Shown here piece by piece: positions 39,832 through 49,551 of a stretch of 64,000 bases of DNA. The translations under genes were made by a program, and so were the position numbers. The DNA is from Clostridia bacterium. Lineage in GTDB: Bacteria > Bacillota_A > Clostridia > Oscillospirales > Acutalibacteraceae. Where the stretch lies: positions 62,001 through 126,000 of the forward strand of contig JAFSFH010000008.1 of assembly GCA_017435305.1 (NCBI GenBank), read 5' to 3'. A model generated the notes under the pieces. That model was not told where the DNA came from, ran no database searches, and was given only the letters and a program-made list of their open reading frames with translations. Position 1 is the first letter of the stretch. Every line of letters begins with the position of its first letter.

Positions 39832-42657
39832 TTACTCCAGCACCTTTTTCAGGTACTGTCCCGTGTAGGACTCCTCACAGGCGGCGATGTCCTCGGGAGT
39901 GCCGCAGGCCACCAGTGTGCCGCCCTTGTCGCCGCCCTCGGGACCCAGATCAATGATGTGGTCGGCGGTCTTGATCACGTCCAGATTGTGCTCGATGACG
40001 ATGACGGTATTGCCGCCCTCCACCAGACGGTTGAGCACGGTCAGCAGGCGGCTTACGTCGTCGGCGTGCAGACCGGTGGTGGGCTCATCCAGGATGTACA
40101 CCGTCCGTCCGGTGGCGCGCTTGGACAGCTCGGTGGCCAGCTTCACCCGCTGGGCTTCGCCGCCGGAGAGGGTGGTGGCAGGCTGACCGATCTTCACGTA
40201 CCCCAGACCCACGTCCAGCAGGGTCTGTAGCTTGCGGGCGATCTTGGGGATGGCGGAGAAGAATTCCACGCCCTCCTCCACCGTCATATCCAGTACGTCG
40301 GCGATGGATTTGCCTTTGTATTTGACCTCCAGCGTTTCGCGGTTGTACCGCTTGCCCCCGCACACCTCGCAGGGGACGAATACATCGGGGAGGAAGTTCA
40401 TTTCGATCTTAATGATGCCGTCGCCCTGGCAGGCCTCGCAGCGACCGCCCTTGACGTTGAAGGAGAAGCGACCGGGTCCGTAGCCGCGCATTTTGGCGTC
40501 GGCGGTGGCGGCGTACAGGTCGCGGATGTCGTTGAACACGCCGGTGTAGGTGGCGGGGTTGGAGCGGGGGGTGCGCCCGATGGGGGACTGGTCGATGTCG
40601 ATGACCTTGTCCAGATGTTCCAGCCCCTCCAGGGCGTCGTGTTTGCCGGGGCGGGTGTGGGCGCGGTTGAGATCCCGCGCCAGCCGCTTATAGAGGATGG
40701 CGTTGACCAGACTGGACTTGCCGCTGCCGGACACGCCGGTAACGCAGTTAAAGCACCCCAGTTTAAAGTCCACGTCGATGTGCTTGAGGTTGTTTTCGGC
40801 AGCGCCCTTGACGGTCAGCACCTTGCCGTTGCCCTCGCGGCGGGCGGTGGGCACGGGGATGTGCCGCCGTCCGGAAAGGTATTGTCCCGTCAGGGAGGCG
40901 TCACAGTCCAGTATGCCCTCCACGTCGCCGGAGTACACGATATTGCCGCCGTGGATGCCGGCGCCGGGACCCACGTCCACTATCCAGTCGGCGTTTCGCA
41001 TGGTGTCCTCGTCGTGCTCCACCACGATGAGGGTGTTGCCCAGATCCCGCAGATGCTTTAATGTGTTCAGCAGGCGGTCGTTATCCCGCTGATGCAGACC
41101 GATGCTGGGCTCGTCCAGCACGTACAGCACCCCCATCAGACAGGAGCCGATCTGGGTGGCCAGACGGATGCGCTGGCTCTCACCGCCGGACAGGGTGGCG
41201 GCGCCACGGCTTAAGGTCAGGTATCCCAGACCCACGCTGTTGAGGAAGCCCAGCCGCTCCTTGATCTCCTTGAGGATGCGGGCACCGATGAAGCGCTCGC
41301 GGTCGGTCAGCGGCAGCTCGGTGATAAAGGACAGCATATCCTCCACCGTCATATCGCACAGGTCCATAATGTTCATTCCGCCCACCGTCACCGCCAGACT
41401 CTCGGGCTTCAGCCGTCGTCCGTGGCAGTCGGGGCAGGGCACCTGGCTCATATACTGCTCCAGTTCCTCCCGCGCCCAGTCGCTGGTGGTTTCGTTATAG
41501 CGGCGTTGCATATTGTTCAGCACGCCCTCAAAGGCGGTGTAGTGGGTGCCGGAGCCGTATTCGCGGGTGTAGGACATCTTCAGTTTTTCGCCCTTGGAGC
41601 CGTACAGCAGCACCTCCCGGATCTCCTTCGGCAGATCCTTAAAGGGGGTGTCCAGCGAAAAACCGTAGTGGGCGGCCAGCCCGTCGAAGTACATCTTGGC
41701 GATGGTGCCGCCGTCCTTATAGTTCCAGCCGCTGCCGGGGAAGCACCCCTGCCGCACGGACAGGGAGGGATCGGGCACGATGCGGTCGGGGTCCATAGCC
41801 ATAAAGATGCCCAGTCCGGTGCACTTGGGGCAGGCACCGAAGGGGTTGTTGAAGGAGAACATACGAGGCTCCAGCTCCTCCACGCTGACCCCGTGGTCGG
41901 GGCAGGCGTAGTTGCGGGAGAAGGTCAGCTCCTCGCCGTCCACCACGTCCACGGTCAGCAGACCGTCGGACAGAGCGGTGGCGGTCTCTACCGAGTCCGC
42001 CAGACGGCTGCGGATATCCTCCTTCACCACCAGACGGTCCACCACCACCTCGATGGTGTGTTTTTTATTTTTATCCAGTTCGATATTCTCCATCAGGTCG
42101 TACAGACTGCCGTCCACCCGCACGCGGGCATAGCCGCTCTTGCGGGCGGCCTCCAGTTCCTTTTGATACTGACCCTTGCGTCCGCGGACGATGGGGGCCA
42201 TCAGCTGAATGCGGGTGCCCTGCGGCAGGGTCAGGATGCGGTCCACGATCTCGTCCACCGTCTGCTGACGGATCTCCCGCCCGCAGACGGGGCAGTGGGG
42301 GATACCGATGCGGGCATACAGCAGTCGAAGATAGTCGAATATCTCGGTGACGGTGCCCACGGTGGAGCGGGGGTTTTTGGAGGTGGTCTTTTGGTCGATG
42401 GAGATGGCGGGGGACAGACCCTCGATCAGATCCACGTCCGGCTTGTCCATCTGCCCCAGAAATTGGCGGGCGTAGCTGGACAGACTCTCCATATAGCGAC
42501 GCTGACCCTCGGCGTAGATGGTGTCGAAGGCCAAAGAGGACTTGCCGCTTCCCGACAGGCCGGTGAATACGATCAGCTTGTCACGGGGCAGTTCCACGTT
42601 GATGTTTTTTAGATTATGGGCGCGAGCGCCCTTAATGATGAGTTTGTCGTTAGCCAT
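39832..42657 (-). CDS. uvrA: Excinuclease ABC subunit A
   Basis: 941 residues, the usual length. There are two ABC modules: Walker [11 protein letters not shown] (about 32) and [10 protein letters not shown] (about 640), and signatures L-S-G-G-E-S-Q-R (about 488) and L-S-G-G-E-A-Q-R (about 828). Each module has a zinc site (C-P-V-C-G and C-E-A-C-Q-G-D ... C-E-V-C-G-G), and an insertion/UvrB-binding domain is present. It recognises bulky DNA lesions as a dimer and loads UvrB. It lies downstream of uvrB, separated by repeat A4. AAAGGAAC precedes the ATG. Confidence 0.97.
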   Translation of the reverse strand: MANDKLIIKGARAHNLKNINVELPRDKLIVFTGLSGSGKSSLAFDTIYAEGQRRYMESLSSYARQFLGQMDKPDVDLIEGLSPAISIDQKTTSKNPRSTVGTVTEIFDYLRLLYARIGIPHCPVCGREIRQQTVDEIVDRILTLPQGTRIQLMAPIVRGRKGQYQKELEAARKSGYARVRVDGSLYDLMENIELDKNKKHTIEVVVDRLVVKEDIRSRLADSVETATALSDGLLTVDVVDGEELTFSRNYACPDHGVSVEELEPRMFSFNNPFGACPKCTGLGIFMAMDPDRIVPDPSLSVRQGCFPGSGWNYKDGGTIAKMYFDGLAAHYGFSLDTPFKDLPKEIREVLLYGSKGEKLKMSYTREYGSGTHYTAFEGVLNNMQRRYNETTSDWAREELEQYMSQVPCPDCHGRRLKPESLAVTVGGMNIMDLCDMTVEDMLSFITELPLTDRERFIGARILKEIKERLGFLNSVGLGYLTLSRGAATLSGGESQRIRLATQIGSCLMGVLYVLDEPSIGLHQRDNDRLLNTLKHLRDLGNTLIVVEHDEDTMRNADWIVDVGPGAGIHGGNIVYSGDVEGILDCDASLTGQYLSGRRHIPVPTARREGNGKVLTVKGAAENNLKHIDVDFKLGCFNCVTGVSGSGKSSLVNAILYKRLARDLNRAHTRPGKHDALEGLEHLDKVIDIDQSPIGRTPRSNPATYTGVFNDIRDLYAATADAKMRGYGPGRFSFNVKGGRCEACQGDGIIKIEMNFLPDVFVPCEVCGGKRYNRETLEVKYKGKSIADVLDMTVEEGVEFFSAIPKIARKLQTLLDVGLGYVKIGQPATTLSGGEAQRVKLATELSKRATGRTVYILDEPTTGLHADDVSRLLTVLNRLVEGGNTVIVIEHNLDVIKTADHIIDLGPEGGDKGGTLVACGTPEDIAACEESYTGQYLKKVLE

Positions 42658-42693
42658 AGAATGTTCCTTTCGGCTTGAGGTGGGATGGGGTAA

Positions 42694-42841
42694 AGGCCCC
42701 CTTGCCTAAAGGGGGCTGGCACGGCGCAAGCCGTGACTGGGGGATTCCAAGCCGCAGAGCGGCTTGCTGTGCTCCGCACAGTATCCCTCCGACCTCGTCG
42801 GCGTTGCCTCCTCGGCCACCTCCCTTTAGGCAAGGGAGGCA
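42694..42841. repeat. Family A repeat, full form (copy A4), between uvrB and uvrA
   Basis: The left end is GCCCCCTTGCCTAAAGGGGGC, then CACGGCGCAAGCCGTG and ACTGGGGGATT. The middle palindromes are GCCGCAGAGCGGC and TGTGCTCCGCACA. The right half is CCTCCGACCTCGTCGG and CACCTCCCTTTAGGCAAGGGAGG. The left terminal loop (TTGCCTAAAG) is the reverse complement of the right one (CTTTAGGCAA), unlike in other copies. Confidence 0.78.
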
Positions 42842-42847
42842 TACTGC

Positions 42848-44818
42848 TTACTTCATATTCTGCAGTTCTTTAATGCGGTCACGCAACAAAGCCGCGTGCT
42901 CGAATTCTAACAGTTTCGACGCATGCTTCATTTCCTTTGTCAGCTGGGCAATCAGCTCCTGCCGCTCGGCGCGGGTCAGGCGGACGCCCTCGGCGGTCTT
43001 TTTCTTCTTACCGCCGCCGGCGGAGATCTCCAGCACCTCCCGCACGTCCTTGCGGATGGTCTTGGGGGTGATGCCGTTTGCCGCGTTGTACGCCATCTGT
43101 ATCTGACGGCGGCGGTCGGTCTCCCGCAGAGCCGCCTCCATAGAGGGGGTCACCGTGTCGGCGTACATGATCACCGTGCCGTCGGCGTTACGGGCGGCAC
43201 GACCCACCGTCTGGATGAGGGCGGTCTCGGAGCGGAGGAAGCCCTCTTTGTCCGCGTCCAGTATGGCTACCAGCGACACCTCGGGGATGTCCAGACCCTC
43301 ACGCAGCAGGTTGATGCCCACCAGCACGTCGAATTCGCCCAGGCGCAGGTCGCGGATGATCTCCATACGCTCCATGGTATCGATGTCGTGGTGCATATAC
43401 CGCACCCGCACCCCATGGGTGTCCAGATAGTTGGTGAGATCCTCCGCCATCTTCTTGGTCAGGGTGGTGACCAGCACTCGCTCGTCGCGGGCGGCACGCA
43501 CGCGGATCTCCTCCATCAGGTCGTCGATCTGCCCCTCCACGGGACGCACCGAGATGAGAGGGTCCAGCAGACCGGTGGGGCGGATGACCTGCTCCACCGT
43601 TTGGGCACTCTTTTCCTGTTCCAGCGGTCCGGGGGTGGCGGATACAAACACCACCTGATTGATGTGGTCGTAGAATTCGTCAAAGTTCAGAGGACGGTTG
43701 TCGTAGGCGCTGGGCAGACGGAATCCGTAGTCGATGAGGCTCTTTTTGCGGGCGTAGTCGCCGCCGTACATACCCCGCACCTGAGGCAGGGTGGCGTGGC
43801 TCTCGTCCACGAACAGCAGGAAGTCGTCGGGGAAATAGTCCAGCAGCGTGCAGGGGGTACTGCCTGCAGGGCGACCCGACAGCACGCGGGAATAGTTTTC
43901 GATGCCCTTGCAGAATCCGATCTCCTGCAGCATCTCCATATCGTAGGTGGTGCGCTGGAGGATGCGTTGCGCCTCCAGCAGCTTTCCTTGTTCGGTGAAT
44001 TCGCGGTGCCGCTCTTCCATCTCGATGCGGATGCGCTCGATGGCGGACGCCATTTTCTCGGGGGGGATGATGTAGTGGCTGGCGGGGAAGAAGGCCACGT
44101 GGCTGATGACGTTTTTCACCTCACCGGTGAGGGCGTGGATCTCGCTGATGCGGTCGATCTCGTCACCGAAGAATTCGATGCGGAACACCGTGTTATCGGA
44201 ATAGGCGGGATACACCTCCACCACGTCGCCGCGGACGCGGAATTTGTTGCGGGAGAGTGCCACGTCGTTGCGCTCGTACTGCAGATCCACCAGCTTGCGG
44301 ATCAGGTCGTCACGGGATTTCTCCATCCCCTGCCGCAGGGAGATCACCATACTGCGGTAGTCGATGGGGTCGCCCAGGGTGTAGATACAGGACACGCTGG
44401 CCACGATGATCACGTCCCGCCGCTCGGACAGGGCGGAGGTAGCGGAGTGGCGCAGACGGTCGATCTCGTCGTTGATGGCGGAATCCTTTTCGATATAGGT
44501 GTCGGTGGTGGGGATATAGGCCTCCGGCTGATAGTAGTCGTAGTAGGATACGAAATACTCCACCGCATTTTCGGGGAAAAACTCCTTAAACTCGGTACAA
44601 AGCTGGGCGGCGAGGGTTTTATTATGGGCGAGAACGAGGGTGGGGCGGTTGACCTGGGCGATGATGTTCGCCATGGTAAAGGTCTTACCCGAGCCGGTGA
44701 CGCCCAGCAGGGTCTGCTCTTTGAGCCCCTTGTTCAGTCCGTCCACCAGCGCCGAAATGGCTTGCGGCTGGTCGCCGGTGGGGGCGTATTCGCTTTTCAG
44801 TATGAACTTGTCCGCCAT
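42848..44818 (-). CDS. uvrB: Excinuclease ABC subunit B
   Basis: 656 residues, a full-length helicase-like damage verifier. Walker A is G-V-T-G-S-G-K-T-F near 38, and the beta-hairpin region [11 protein letters not shown] follows near 92. D-E-S-H and V-S-A-T-P-G are the helicase motifs, Q-T-V-G-R-A-A-R-N is motif VI, and the C-terminal UVR domain ([16 protein letters not shown]) contacts UvrC. Two adjacent ATG codons follow AAAGGAG; the one at 44818 has 8-base spacing. Upstream on the same strand lie repeats A5 and A6 and the DUF559 gene, and the nearest clear promoter is at 45376-45404. Confidence 0.97.
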   Translation of the reverse strand: MADKFILKSEYAPTGDQPQAISALVDGLNKGLKEQTLLGVTGSGKTFTMANIIAQVNRPTLVLAHNKTLAAQLCTEFKEFFPENAVEYFVSYYDYYQPEAYIPTTDTYIEKDSAINDEIDRLRHSATSALSERRDVIIVASVSCIYTLGDPIDYRSMVISLRQGMEKSRDDLIRKLVDLQYERNDVALSRNKFRVRGDVVEVYPAYSDNTVFRIEFFGDEIDRISEIHALTGEVKNVISHVAFFPASHYIIPPEKMASAIERIRIEMEERHREFTEQGKLLEAQRILQRTTYDMEMLQEIGFCKGIENYSRVLSGRPAGSTPCTLLDYFPDDFLLFVDESHATLPQVRGMYGGDYARKKSLIDYGFRLPSAYDNRPLNFDEFYDHINQVVFVSATPGPLEQEKSAQTVEQVIRPTGLLDPLISVRPVEGQIDDLMEEIRVRAARDERVLVTTLTKKMAEDLTNYLDTHGVRVRYMHHDIDTMERMEIIRDLRLGEFDVLVGINLLREGLDIPEVSLVAILDADKEGFLRSETALIQTVGRAARNADGTVIMYADTVTPSMEAALRETDRRRQIQMAYNAANGITPKTIRKDVREVLEISAGGGKKKKTAEGVRLTRAERQELIAQLTKEMKHASKLLEFEHAALLRDRIKELQNMK

Positions 44819-44841
44819 CATTCTCACTCCTTTCGTTTACT

Positions 44842-44888
44842 TGCCTCCCTTGTAAAGGGAGGGGGACCGCGTCAGCGGTGGAGGGATT
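44842..44888. repeat. Family A repeat, short form (copy A5)
   Basis: CCTCCCTTGTAAAGGGAGG is followed by ACCGCGTCAGCGGT and GGAGGGATTA. It is immediately adjacent to element A6 and shares its TTGTAAAG terminal loop. Confidence 0.72.
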
Positions 44889-44894
44889 ATCGAT

Positions 44895-45339
44895 AGGCTC
44901 CCTTGTAAAGGGAGCTGTCAGCGAAGCTGACTGAGGGATTCTTGAATCTCATTATCAATAAACTCACAAACCCCACGGAAATTACTATGAATCTCATTGT
45001 TCGGTATTCTCACAACTTTCAAGCCTTGACCTTCAAGGTATCTTGTTCGTTGCTCGTCTTTGCTTACACCGATGTCATCATAATGTTGGGAACCGTCCAG
45101 TTCAATTACAAGATTTGCTTTTGCACAATAAAAATCAACGATATAATTCCCGATGATTTTTTGTCTGATAAATCTAACGGTATGCCCTCTTAAAAAATCA
45201 TACCACAAACGGCGTTCCTCTTTGGTCATATTCTTGCGTAGCATTCTTCCGACCGTAACGAGTGATTTATTGTGATTGTATTTCATAAATCCCTCCGTCA
45301 AAATCAAAGATTTTGCCACCTCCCTTTACAAGGGAGGCT
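44895..45339 (-). mobile_element. Family A element carrying a DUF559 nuclease gene (copy A6)
   Basis: The left end is GGCTCCCTTGTAAAGGGAGC with TCAGCGAAGCTGA and CTGAGGGATT (44895-44941). The right end is AATCCCTCCGTC, AAAATC-AAAGATTTT and CCACCTCCCTTTACAAGGGAGGC (45288-45339). The ends are inverted repeats of each other with matching loops (TTGTAAAG/CTTTACAA). Between them lies only the nuclease gene. Its stop codon and last residues are encoded in the left end, and its ribosome site (GGAGGG) is in the right end. It therefore behaves as a cargo-bearing version of a MITE-like repeat. Transposition itself is not shown. Confidence 0.65.
44918..45286 (-). CDS. DUF559/Vsr-like endonuclease-fold protein
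   Basis: 122 residues. The family pattern is clear: A/R-x-L-R-K-N-M-T-K-E-E-R-R-L-W-Y-D-F-L-R near residue 17-36, then F-I-R-Q-K-I-I-G-N-Y-I-V-D-F-Y-C (Asp ligand) and L-V-I-E-L-D-G-S-Q-H (E-x-D-G metal site), R-T-R-Y-L and V-V-R-I-P-N-N-E. These are the PD-(D/E)XK-like core residues shared with the mismatch nuclease Vsr. Biological roles of stand-alone DUF559 proteins are unknown. Base composition is AT-richer than the uvr genes around it. The last residues E-S-L-S-Q-L-R and the stop come from the repeat end. It is co-directional with uvrB. Confidence 0.88.
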   Translation of the reverse strand: MKYNHNKSLVTVGRMLRKNMTKEERRLWYDFLRGHTVRFIRQKIIGNYIVDFYCAKANLVIELDGSQHYDDIGVSKDEQRTRYLEGQGLKVVRIPNNEIHSNFRGVCEFIDNEIQESLSQLR

Positions 45340-45375
45340 TGCGCGCTTTTTCACAGCGCAAATTACTACAAATAC

Positions 45376-45404
45376 AGTATACCACAAAATATTTTATAAG
45401 TAAA
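45376..45404 (-). promoter_or_regulatory. Promoter reading into the DUF559 gene and uvrBA
   Basis: Minus strand TTTACT (45404-45399), 17 bases, TATACT (45381-45376). It lies outside element A6, so it may be the original uvrB promoter now separated from uvrB by about 550 bases. Confidence 0.7.
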
Positions 45405-45435
45405 CCGCTTTACACGCGGTTTTCAAATTCGGTTC

Positions 45436-45464
45436 TTTACTTTTTTCGGCAGGGTTGGTATAAT
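45436..45464 (+). promoter_or_regulatory. Promoter of the secreted repeat-protein gene
   Basis: TTTACT (45436-45441), 17 bases, TATAAT (45459-45464). Confidence 0.75.
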
Positions 45465-45506
45465 GTGGGTAAATGGGGAAGAATCCCCCACAAAGGAGGA
45501 AATAAT

Positions 45507-47012
45507 ATGAAACGCATTCTCGCTACGTTGCTGGCGCTGGTCAGCGTGCTGACCATGATGGTGTGGCCGGTGTCCGCCGCCCCGTCGGTGGATCTGGACG
45601 ACCTGTTTGTGAGCAACCTGAACTTCCTGGACCAGTATTACACCTTAGGCGCCGAGTTTATGATTCAAAAGATCTGCGGCATTATGTACCCCTGGGATAA
45701 GGCGGAGGAGCTGAACTATGCTCCGCTCCCCGTTCCCGCCGCGGAGTTTGAGGCGGTGCTGAACAAGTACTTCGCCCCCACCGCACAGCAGCTGGCGGAC
45801 ATCCGCGAGTATCCTTGCGGTCATTGGGACGGCGAGAACTTCACCACCACCCCCTTCTACGATGAGGCCACCGACACCTATCAGGTGTTCTTCATCGGCG
45901 GCTTCGGCGGCGATATGCCCCTGCGCGATTACATCGGCTACACCGCCTCCGACCTGGGCTATATCGTCTACTACGCCACCGTCAATTACGACCATCTGCC
46001 GGAGGAGGAGTACGCCAAAGTAGAGGCGCTGGATTGGCCTATGGAGTACGTCTACAACGGTAAGGTGTACGAGAACGGTCCCGACGGCTACACCCGCATC
46101 GAGTCTTTGGAAACCTACGGCAACAAGTACGCCGTGTCGGTCAATGAGGACAACACCCTGCGCATTTTGAGCCAGAGCACCTATACCGCCGCCGACCTGC
46201 CTCCCCATCTGGGCGCGGTCAGCATCACCGCCCAGCCCAAGACGGCGTACGCCAAGACCGGCGCTAAGGTGACCGCTACCGTTAAGACCAAGGGTCTGCG
46301 CCCCACCTACACCTGGTATATCAAGAATGACGGCGCTACCAAGTACAGCAAGTCCTCGGTGACCTCCGCCACCTATTCCGCCACCATGGGCAGCAAGGTG
46401 GATGGTCGCCGCGTGTACTGCGTGGTCACCGACGCCTACGGCAATTCCGTCAAGACCGATACGGTGATGCTGCGTCAGAAGCTGGCCATCGCCACCCAAC
46501 CCAAGACCACCTATACCAAGCTGAACGCCACCGCCAAGGTGACGGTCAAGGCCACGGGCACCGGTCTGAAATATGCCTGGTACGTGCGCAGCGCCACCGG
46601 CACCAAGTACAGCAAATCCTCGATCACCTCTTCCACCTATTCGGTGAAGATGACCTCGAAGGTGAAGAATCGCCGCGTGTACTGTGTCGTCACCGATAAG
46701 TACGGCAAGAAGGTGCAGACCAACACCGTCATTCTGCGGCAGGCCGCCTCCATCGTCACCCAGCCCAAGAGCGTCAAGGTAGCCAACGGCAAGACCGCCA
46801 AGGTGACGGTCAAGGCGTCGGGCGACGGGTTGAAATACACCTGGTACATTAAGAACGCGGGCTCCAAGAAATACAGCAAGTCCTCGGTGACCAAGTCCAC
46901 CTATTCGGCGAAAATGTCCTCTAAGGTGAACGGTCGTCTGGTGTACTGCGTGGTGACCGATAAGTACGGCAAGACGGTGAAGACCTCCACCGTCAAGCTG
47001 AGCAAGAAATAA
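45507..47012 (+). CDS. Secreted protein with three C-terminal Ig-like repeats
   Basis: 501 residues. A signal peptide (M-K-R-I-L-A-T-L-L-A-L, cleaved near V-S-A-A) is followed by a unique N-terminal domain (about 28-235) with an acidic, Tyr-rich composition and D-L-D-D-L-F-V-S-N. Three tandem repeats of about 85 residues then begin near 238, 326 and 414. Each has Q-P-K-x-x-Y/V, a T-W-Y-I-K or A-W-Y-V-R strand, K-Y-S-K-S-S, T-Y-S-x-K-M and R-x-V-Y-C-V-V-T-D-x-Y-G. The pattern is that of bacterial Ig-like surface domains. There is no LPXTG or membrane anchor. The repeats are Lys-rich and could bind cell-wall polyanions. Function of the N-terminal domain unknown. Confidence 0.82.
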   Translation: MKRILATLLALVSVLTMMVWPVSAAPSVDLDDLFVSNLNFLDQYYTLGAEFMIQKICGIMYPWDKAEELNYAPLPVPAAEFEAVLNKYFAPTAQQLADIREYPCGHWDGENFTTTPFYDEATDTYQVFFIGGFGGDMPLRDYIGYTASDLGYIVYYATVNYDHLPEEEYAKVEALDWPMEYVYNGKVYENGPDGYTRIESLETYGNKYAVSVNEDNTLRILSQSTYTAADLPPHLGAVSITAQPKTAYAKTGAKVTATVKTKGLRPTYTWYIKNDGATKYSKSSVTSATYSATMGSKVDGRRVYCVVTDAYGNSVKTDTVMLRQKLAIATQPKTTYTKLNATAKVTVKATGTGLKYAWYVRSATGTKYSKSSITSSTYSVKMTSKVKNRRVYCVVTDKYGKKVQTNTVILRQAASIVTQPKSVKVANGKTAKVTVKASGDGLKYTWYIKNAGSKKYSKSSVTKSTYSAKMSSKVNGRLVYCVVTDKYGKTVKTSTVKLSKK

Positions 47013-47020
47013 GAATTTTC

Positions 47021-47055
47021 AAAAAACCGCTACCCTTCCGGGTGGCGGTTTTTCT
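47021..47055 (+). terminator. Terminator of the secreted repeat-protein gene
   Basis: AAAAAACCGCTACCC (47021-47035) pairs with GGGTGGCGGTTTTT (47040-47053), with a 4-base loop and a T-rich end. Confidence 0.88.
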
Positions 47056-47075
47056 TTGCCCTCGTCGGAAGTAAA

Positions 47076-47407
47076 AGCCCCCCTTGCCTAGGGTAGAGCG
47101 ACAAATCCGAACTCCGTTTTAGGAAGATGGATTTCCGCTCTATCTTCGTTAAAATACTCGCAAATGCATACAGCATTTGCTGTGTTTTGTGCCTTGATAG
47201 AACAAAAATCCTTTCTTCCTAAAATCTGCGACCTGAAAGCGAGCAGATTTTGAGCGATTTTTATTCTATTTGGGCGATGAAAGGCTGTATGCCTTTCGAG
47301 AACAAATAGGGTGAAAAGCGCCAAAATCCGCCGCTTTAAGGCGGGTTCGGGTTTGTTGCTCTACCCTAAAGGGGGGTGTCAGCCGTCAGGCTGACGGGGG
47401 GATTGTA
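47076..47407. repeat. Family A repeat, short form (copy A7), split by an insertion
   Basis: GCCCCCCTTGCCTA (47077-47090) continues at 47367 as TAAAGGGGGG, then TGTCAGCCGTCAGGCTGACGG and GGGGATTGTAG. Removing the 276-bp insert plus one TA restores a CCCCCCTTGCCTAAAGGGGGG hairpin (21 bases; core CCCCCTTGCCTAAAGGGGG) as in copy A4. Confidence 0.75.
47091..47366. mobile_element. 276-bp MITE with TA target duplication (family D)
   Basis: The ends GGGTAGAGCGACAAATCCGA (left) and, read inverted, GGGTAGAGCAACAAACCCGA (right) form imperfect terminal inverted repeats of about 26 bp. TA stands directly outside each end (47089-47090 and 47367-47368), as left by Tc1/mariner or IS630-type transposases. 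It contains inner palindromes (GCATACAGCATTTGCTGT, AAAGGCTGTATGCCTTT) and no transposase. A 78-codon open frame inside has no gene features. Confidence 0.8.
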
Positions 47408-47454
47408 GCCGGCGAAGACGGCGTAGGGTTCCCCCTCCTTTTTCATATTACCCC

Positions 47455-47483
47455 TTGATTTTAGCGCTTTAGTGTGTTACAAT
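47455..47483 (+). promoter_or_regulatory. Promoter of proBAC
   Basis: TTGATT (47455-47460), 17 bases, TACAAT (47478-47483), about 46 bases before proB. Confidence 0.78.
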
Positions 47484-47529
47484 AACAGATAACCTTGTTT
47501 GCTTTTTAAAGGATAGAGGAGAGATTTGT

Positions 47530-48306
47530 ATGCGTATCGTCGTAAAAGTGGGTACCTCCACGCTGGCACACGCCACCGGACTGCTGAATATCCGTCGGGT
47601 GGAGCAGCTATGCGGGGTGATGAGCGACCTGAAGAATGCGGGGCACCAGCTGATACTGGTGTCCAGCGGCGCTATCGGTATGGGCGTGGGCAAACTGTCC
47701 CTGTCCGGTCGTCCCACCGACATCCCCACCAAGCAGGCTGCCGCCGCGGTGGGTCAGTGCGAGCTGATGTATACTTACGATAAACTGTTCACCGAGCACA
47801 ACCACACCGTGGCACAGCTGCTGGTGACGGGGGCGGATCTGTCCCACGCCGACCGCCGCGACAATTTCCGTAATACCCTGTTCCGCCTACTGGAGCTGGG
47901 CGCCCTGCCCATCGTCAATGAGAACGACACCGTCGCCACCGAGGAGATCGTCATCGGTGACAACGACACGTTGGGCGCCATTGTGGCGGCTCACACTCAA
48001 GCGGATCTGCTGGTGATTTTGTCCGACATTGATGGGCTGTACACCGCCGACCCTCACACCGATCCCACCGCCCACCTGCTGACCGAGGTGGCGGAGATCA
48101 CCCCCGCCATTGAGGCGATGACCGGCGGCGCCGGCAGTAAACTGGGCACCGGCGGTATGGCGACCAAGATCGCCGCCGCCAAGATCGCCACCGCCGCAGG
48201 GGTCACTATGGTAATTGCCAACGGTCAGGATCCTGCGGCGCTGTACGACATCGTAGAGGGTAAGCCCATCGGCACCCGATTTATTGCCAAGGAGGTGGCA
48301 CCGTGA
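47530..48306 (+). CDS. proB: Glutamate 5-kinase, short form without PUA domain
   Basis: 258 residues of the amino-acid kinase fold. It shows V-V-K-V-G-T-S-T-L near the start, [26 protein letters not shown] and [12 protein letters not shown]. It phosphorylates glutamate, the first step of proline synthesis. The C-terminal PUA domain of E. coli ProB (367 residues) is absent, as in many Firmicutes. AGAGGAG lies before the ATG. The last four bases overlap proA. Confidence 0.95.
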   Translation: MRIVVKVGTSTLAHATGLLNIRRVEQLCGVMSDLKNAGHQLILVSSGAIGMGVGKLSLSGRPTDIPTKQAAAAVGQCELMYTYDKLFTEHNHTVAQLLVTGADLSHADRRDNFRNTLFRLLELGALPIVNENDTVATEEIVIGDNDTLGAIVAAHTQADLLVILSDIDGLYTADPHTDPTAHLLTEVAEITPAIEAMTGGAGSKLGTGGMATKIAAAKIATAAGVTMVIANGQDPAALYDIVEGKPIGTRFIAKEVAP

Positions 48307-49547
48307 CCACACTGGACATCCTAAAGAGAGCCAAGGCGGCCACCGCCGCCCTCTCCACCCTCACCACCGAGAAAAAGAACGCCGCCCTGATCGCGATGGC
48401 GCAGGCGCTGGTAGAGGATACCGCCCCCATTCTGGAGGCCAATGCCGCCGATATGGCGGCGGCCAAGGGCAGCATCTCGGATGTGATGCTGGACCGCTTG
48501 GCGCTGACCGAATCCCGCATTGAGGGGATGGCGGACGGCATCCGTCAGGTGGCGGCGCTACCCGACCCCGTGGGTCATATTTTGTCCGAATCCGCCCGCC
48601 CCGACAGGCTGAAGATTACGAAAATTTCCGTCCCCGTAGGCGTGGTGGGCATCATCTATGAGAGCCGCCCTAACGTCACCTCCGACGCCGCCGCTCTGGC
48701 GGTGAAATCCGGCAACGTGTGCGTCCTGCGGGGTGGCAAGGAGGCGTGGCGGAGCGCCAATGCCATCGTCACCGCCCTGCGGCGGGGACTGGAGCAGGCG
48801 GGTCTGTCGGCGGATATGGTGAATCTCATTGAGGACACCACCCGCCAGTCCGCCACCGAATTGATGAAGGCGGACGCCTACGTGGATCTGCTGATCCCCC
48901 GCGGCGGAGCGGGTCTTATCCGCGCCTGCGTGGAGAATGCCACCGTGCCCTGCATCCAGACCGGTACCGGCATCTGCCACATTTATGTTGATAAAGCGGC
49001 GGACATTGAGATGGCGCTTTCCATCGTGGACAACGCCAAAATGAGCCGTCCCTCGGTGTGTAACGCCTGCGAGGTATGCTTGGTGCATAGGGACGTCGCC
49101 GCCGACTTTCTGCCGAAATTGCGGGCACGGCTGTGCGAAAACCGCGACGTCACCGCCGAATTGAGGCTGGATAAAGCTGCCGCCGCTGTCATCGACGGCA
49201 CCCCCGCAGGGGATAATGACTTTGATACCGAGTTTTTGGATTACATTCTCGCCATCCGCGTGGTGGCGGACGTGGAGGAGGCCATCTCCCACATCGCCGC
49301 CCATTCCACCCACCACTCCGAGGCGATTATCACCGCTGACGAGGCGACCGCCGCCCGCTTCACCGCCGCGGTGGACTCCTCGGCGGTGTACGTCAACGCC
49401 TCCACCCGCTTCACCGACGGCGGCGAGTTCGGTCTGGGGTGCGAGATGGGTATCTCCACCCAAAAGCTTCACGCCCGCGGCCCTATGGGTCTGGCGGAAT
49501 TGACCACCTATAAGTACGTCATCACCGGCAACGGTCACACGAGGTGA
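48303..49547 (+). CDS. proA: Glutamate-5-semialdehyde dehydrogenase (gamma-glutamyl phosphate reductase)
   Basis: 414 residues, normal length. NADPH-binding regions are [15 protein letters not shown] and [10 protein letters not shown]. The catalytic cysteine sits in S-V-C-N-A-C-E near residue 255, and the C-terminus has [18 protein letters not shown] (broken by hyphens). It reduces glutamyl-5-phosphate to the semialdehyde. The start is GTG at 48303, overlapping the proB stop (GTGA). Confidence 0.96.
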   Translation: MTTLDILKRAKAATAALSTLTTEKKNAALIAMAQALVEDTAPILEANAADMAAAKGSISDVMLDRLALTESRIEGMADGIRQVAALPDPVGHILSESARPDRLKITKISVPVGVVGIIYESRPNVTSDAAALAVKSGNVCVLRGGKEAWRSANAIVTALRRGLEQAGLSADMVNLIEDTTRQSATELMKADAYVDLLIPRGGAGLIRACVENATVPCIQTGTGICHIYVDKAADIEMALSIVDNAKMSRPSVCNACEVCLVHRDVAADFLPKLRARLCENRDVTAELRLDKAAAAVIDGTPAGDNDFDTEFLDYILAIRVVADVEEAISHIAAHSTHHSEAIITADEATAARFTAAVDSSAVYVNASTRFTDGGEFGLGCEMGISTQKLHARGPMGLAELTTYKYVITGNGHTR

Positions 49548-49551
49548 TATT

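Noticed and set aside
44942..45193. Plus-strand frame opposite the DUF559 gene
   Set aside because: No ribosome site and no recognisable protein pattern, whereas the minus strand encodes the complete nuclease motif set.
47088..47324. 78-codon minus-strand open frame
   Set aside because: It lies inside the family D MITE, spans its left end, has no ribosome site, and its residues are dictated by the element's palindromes.
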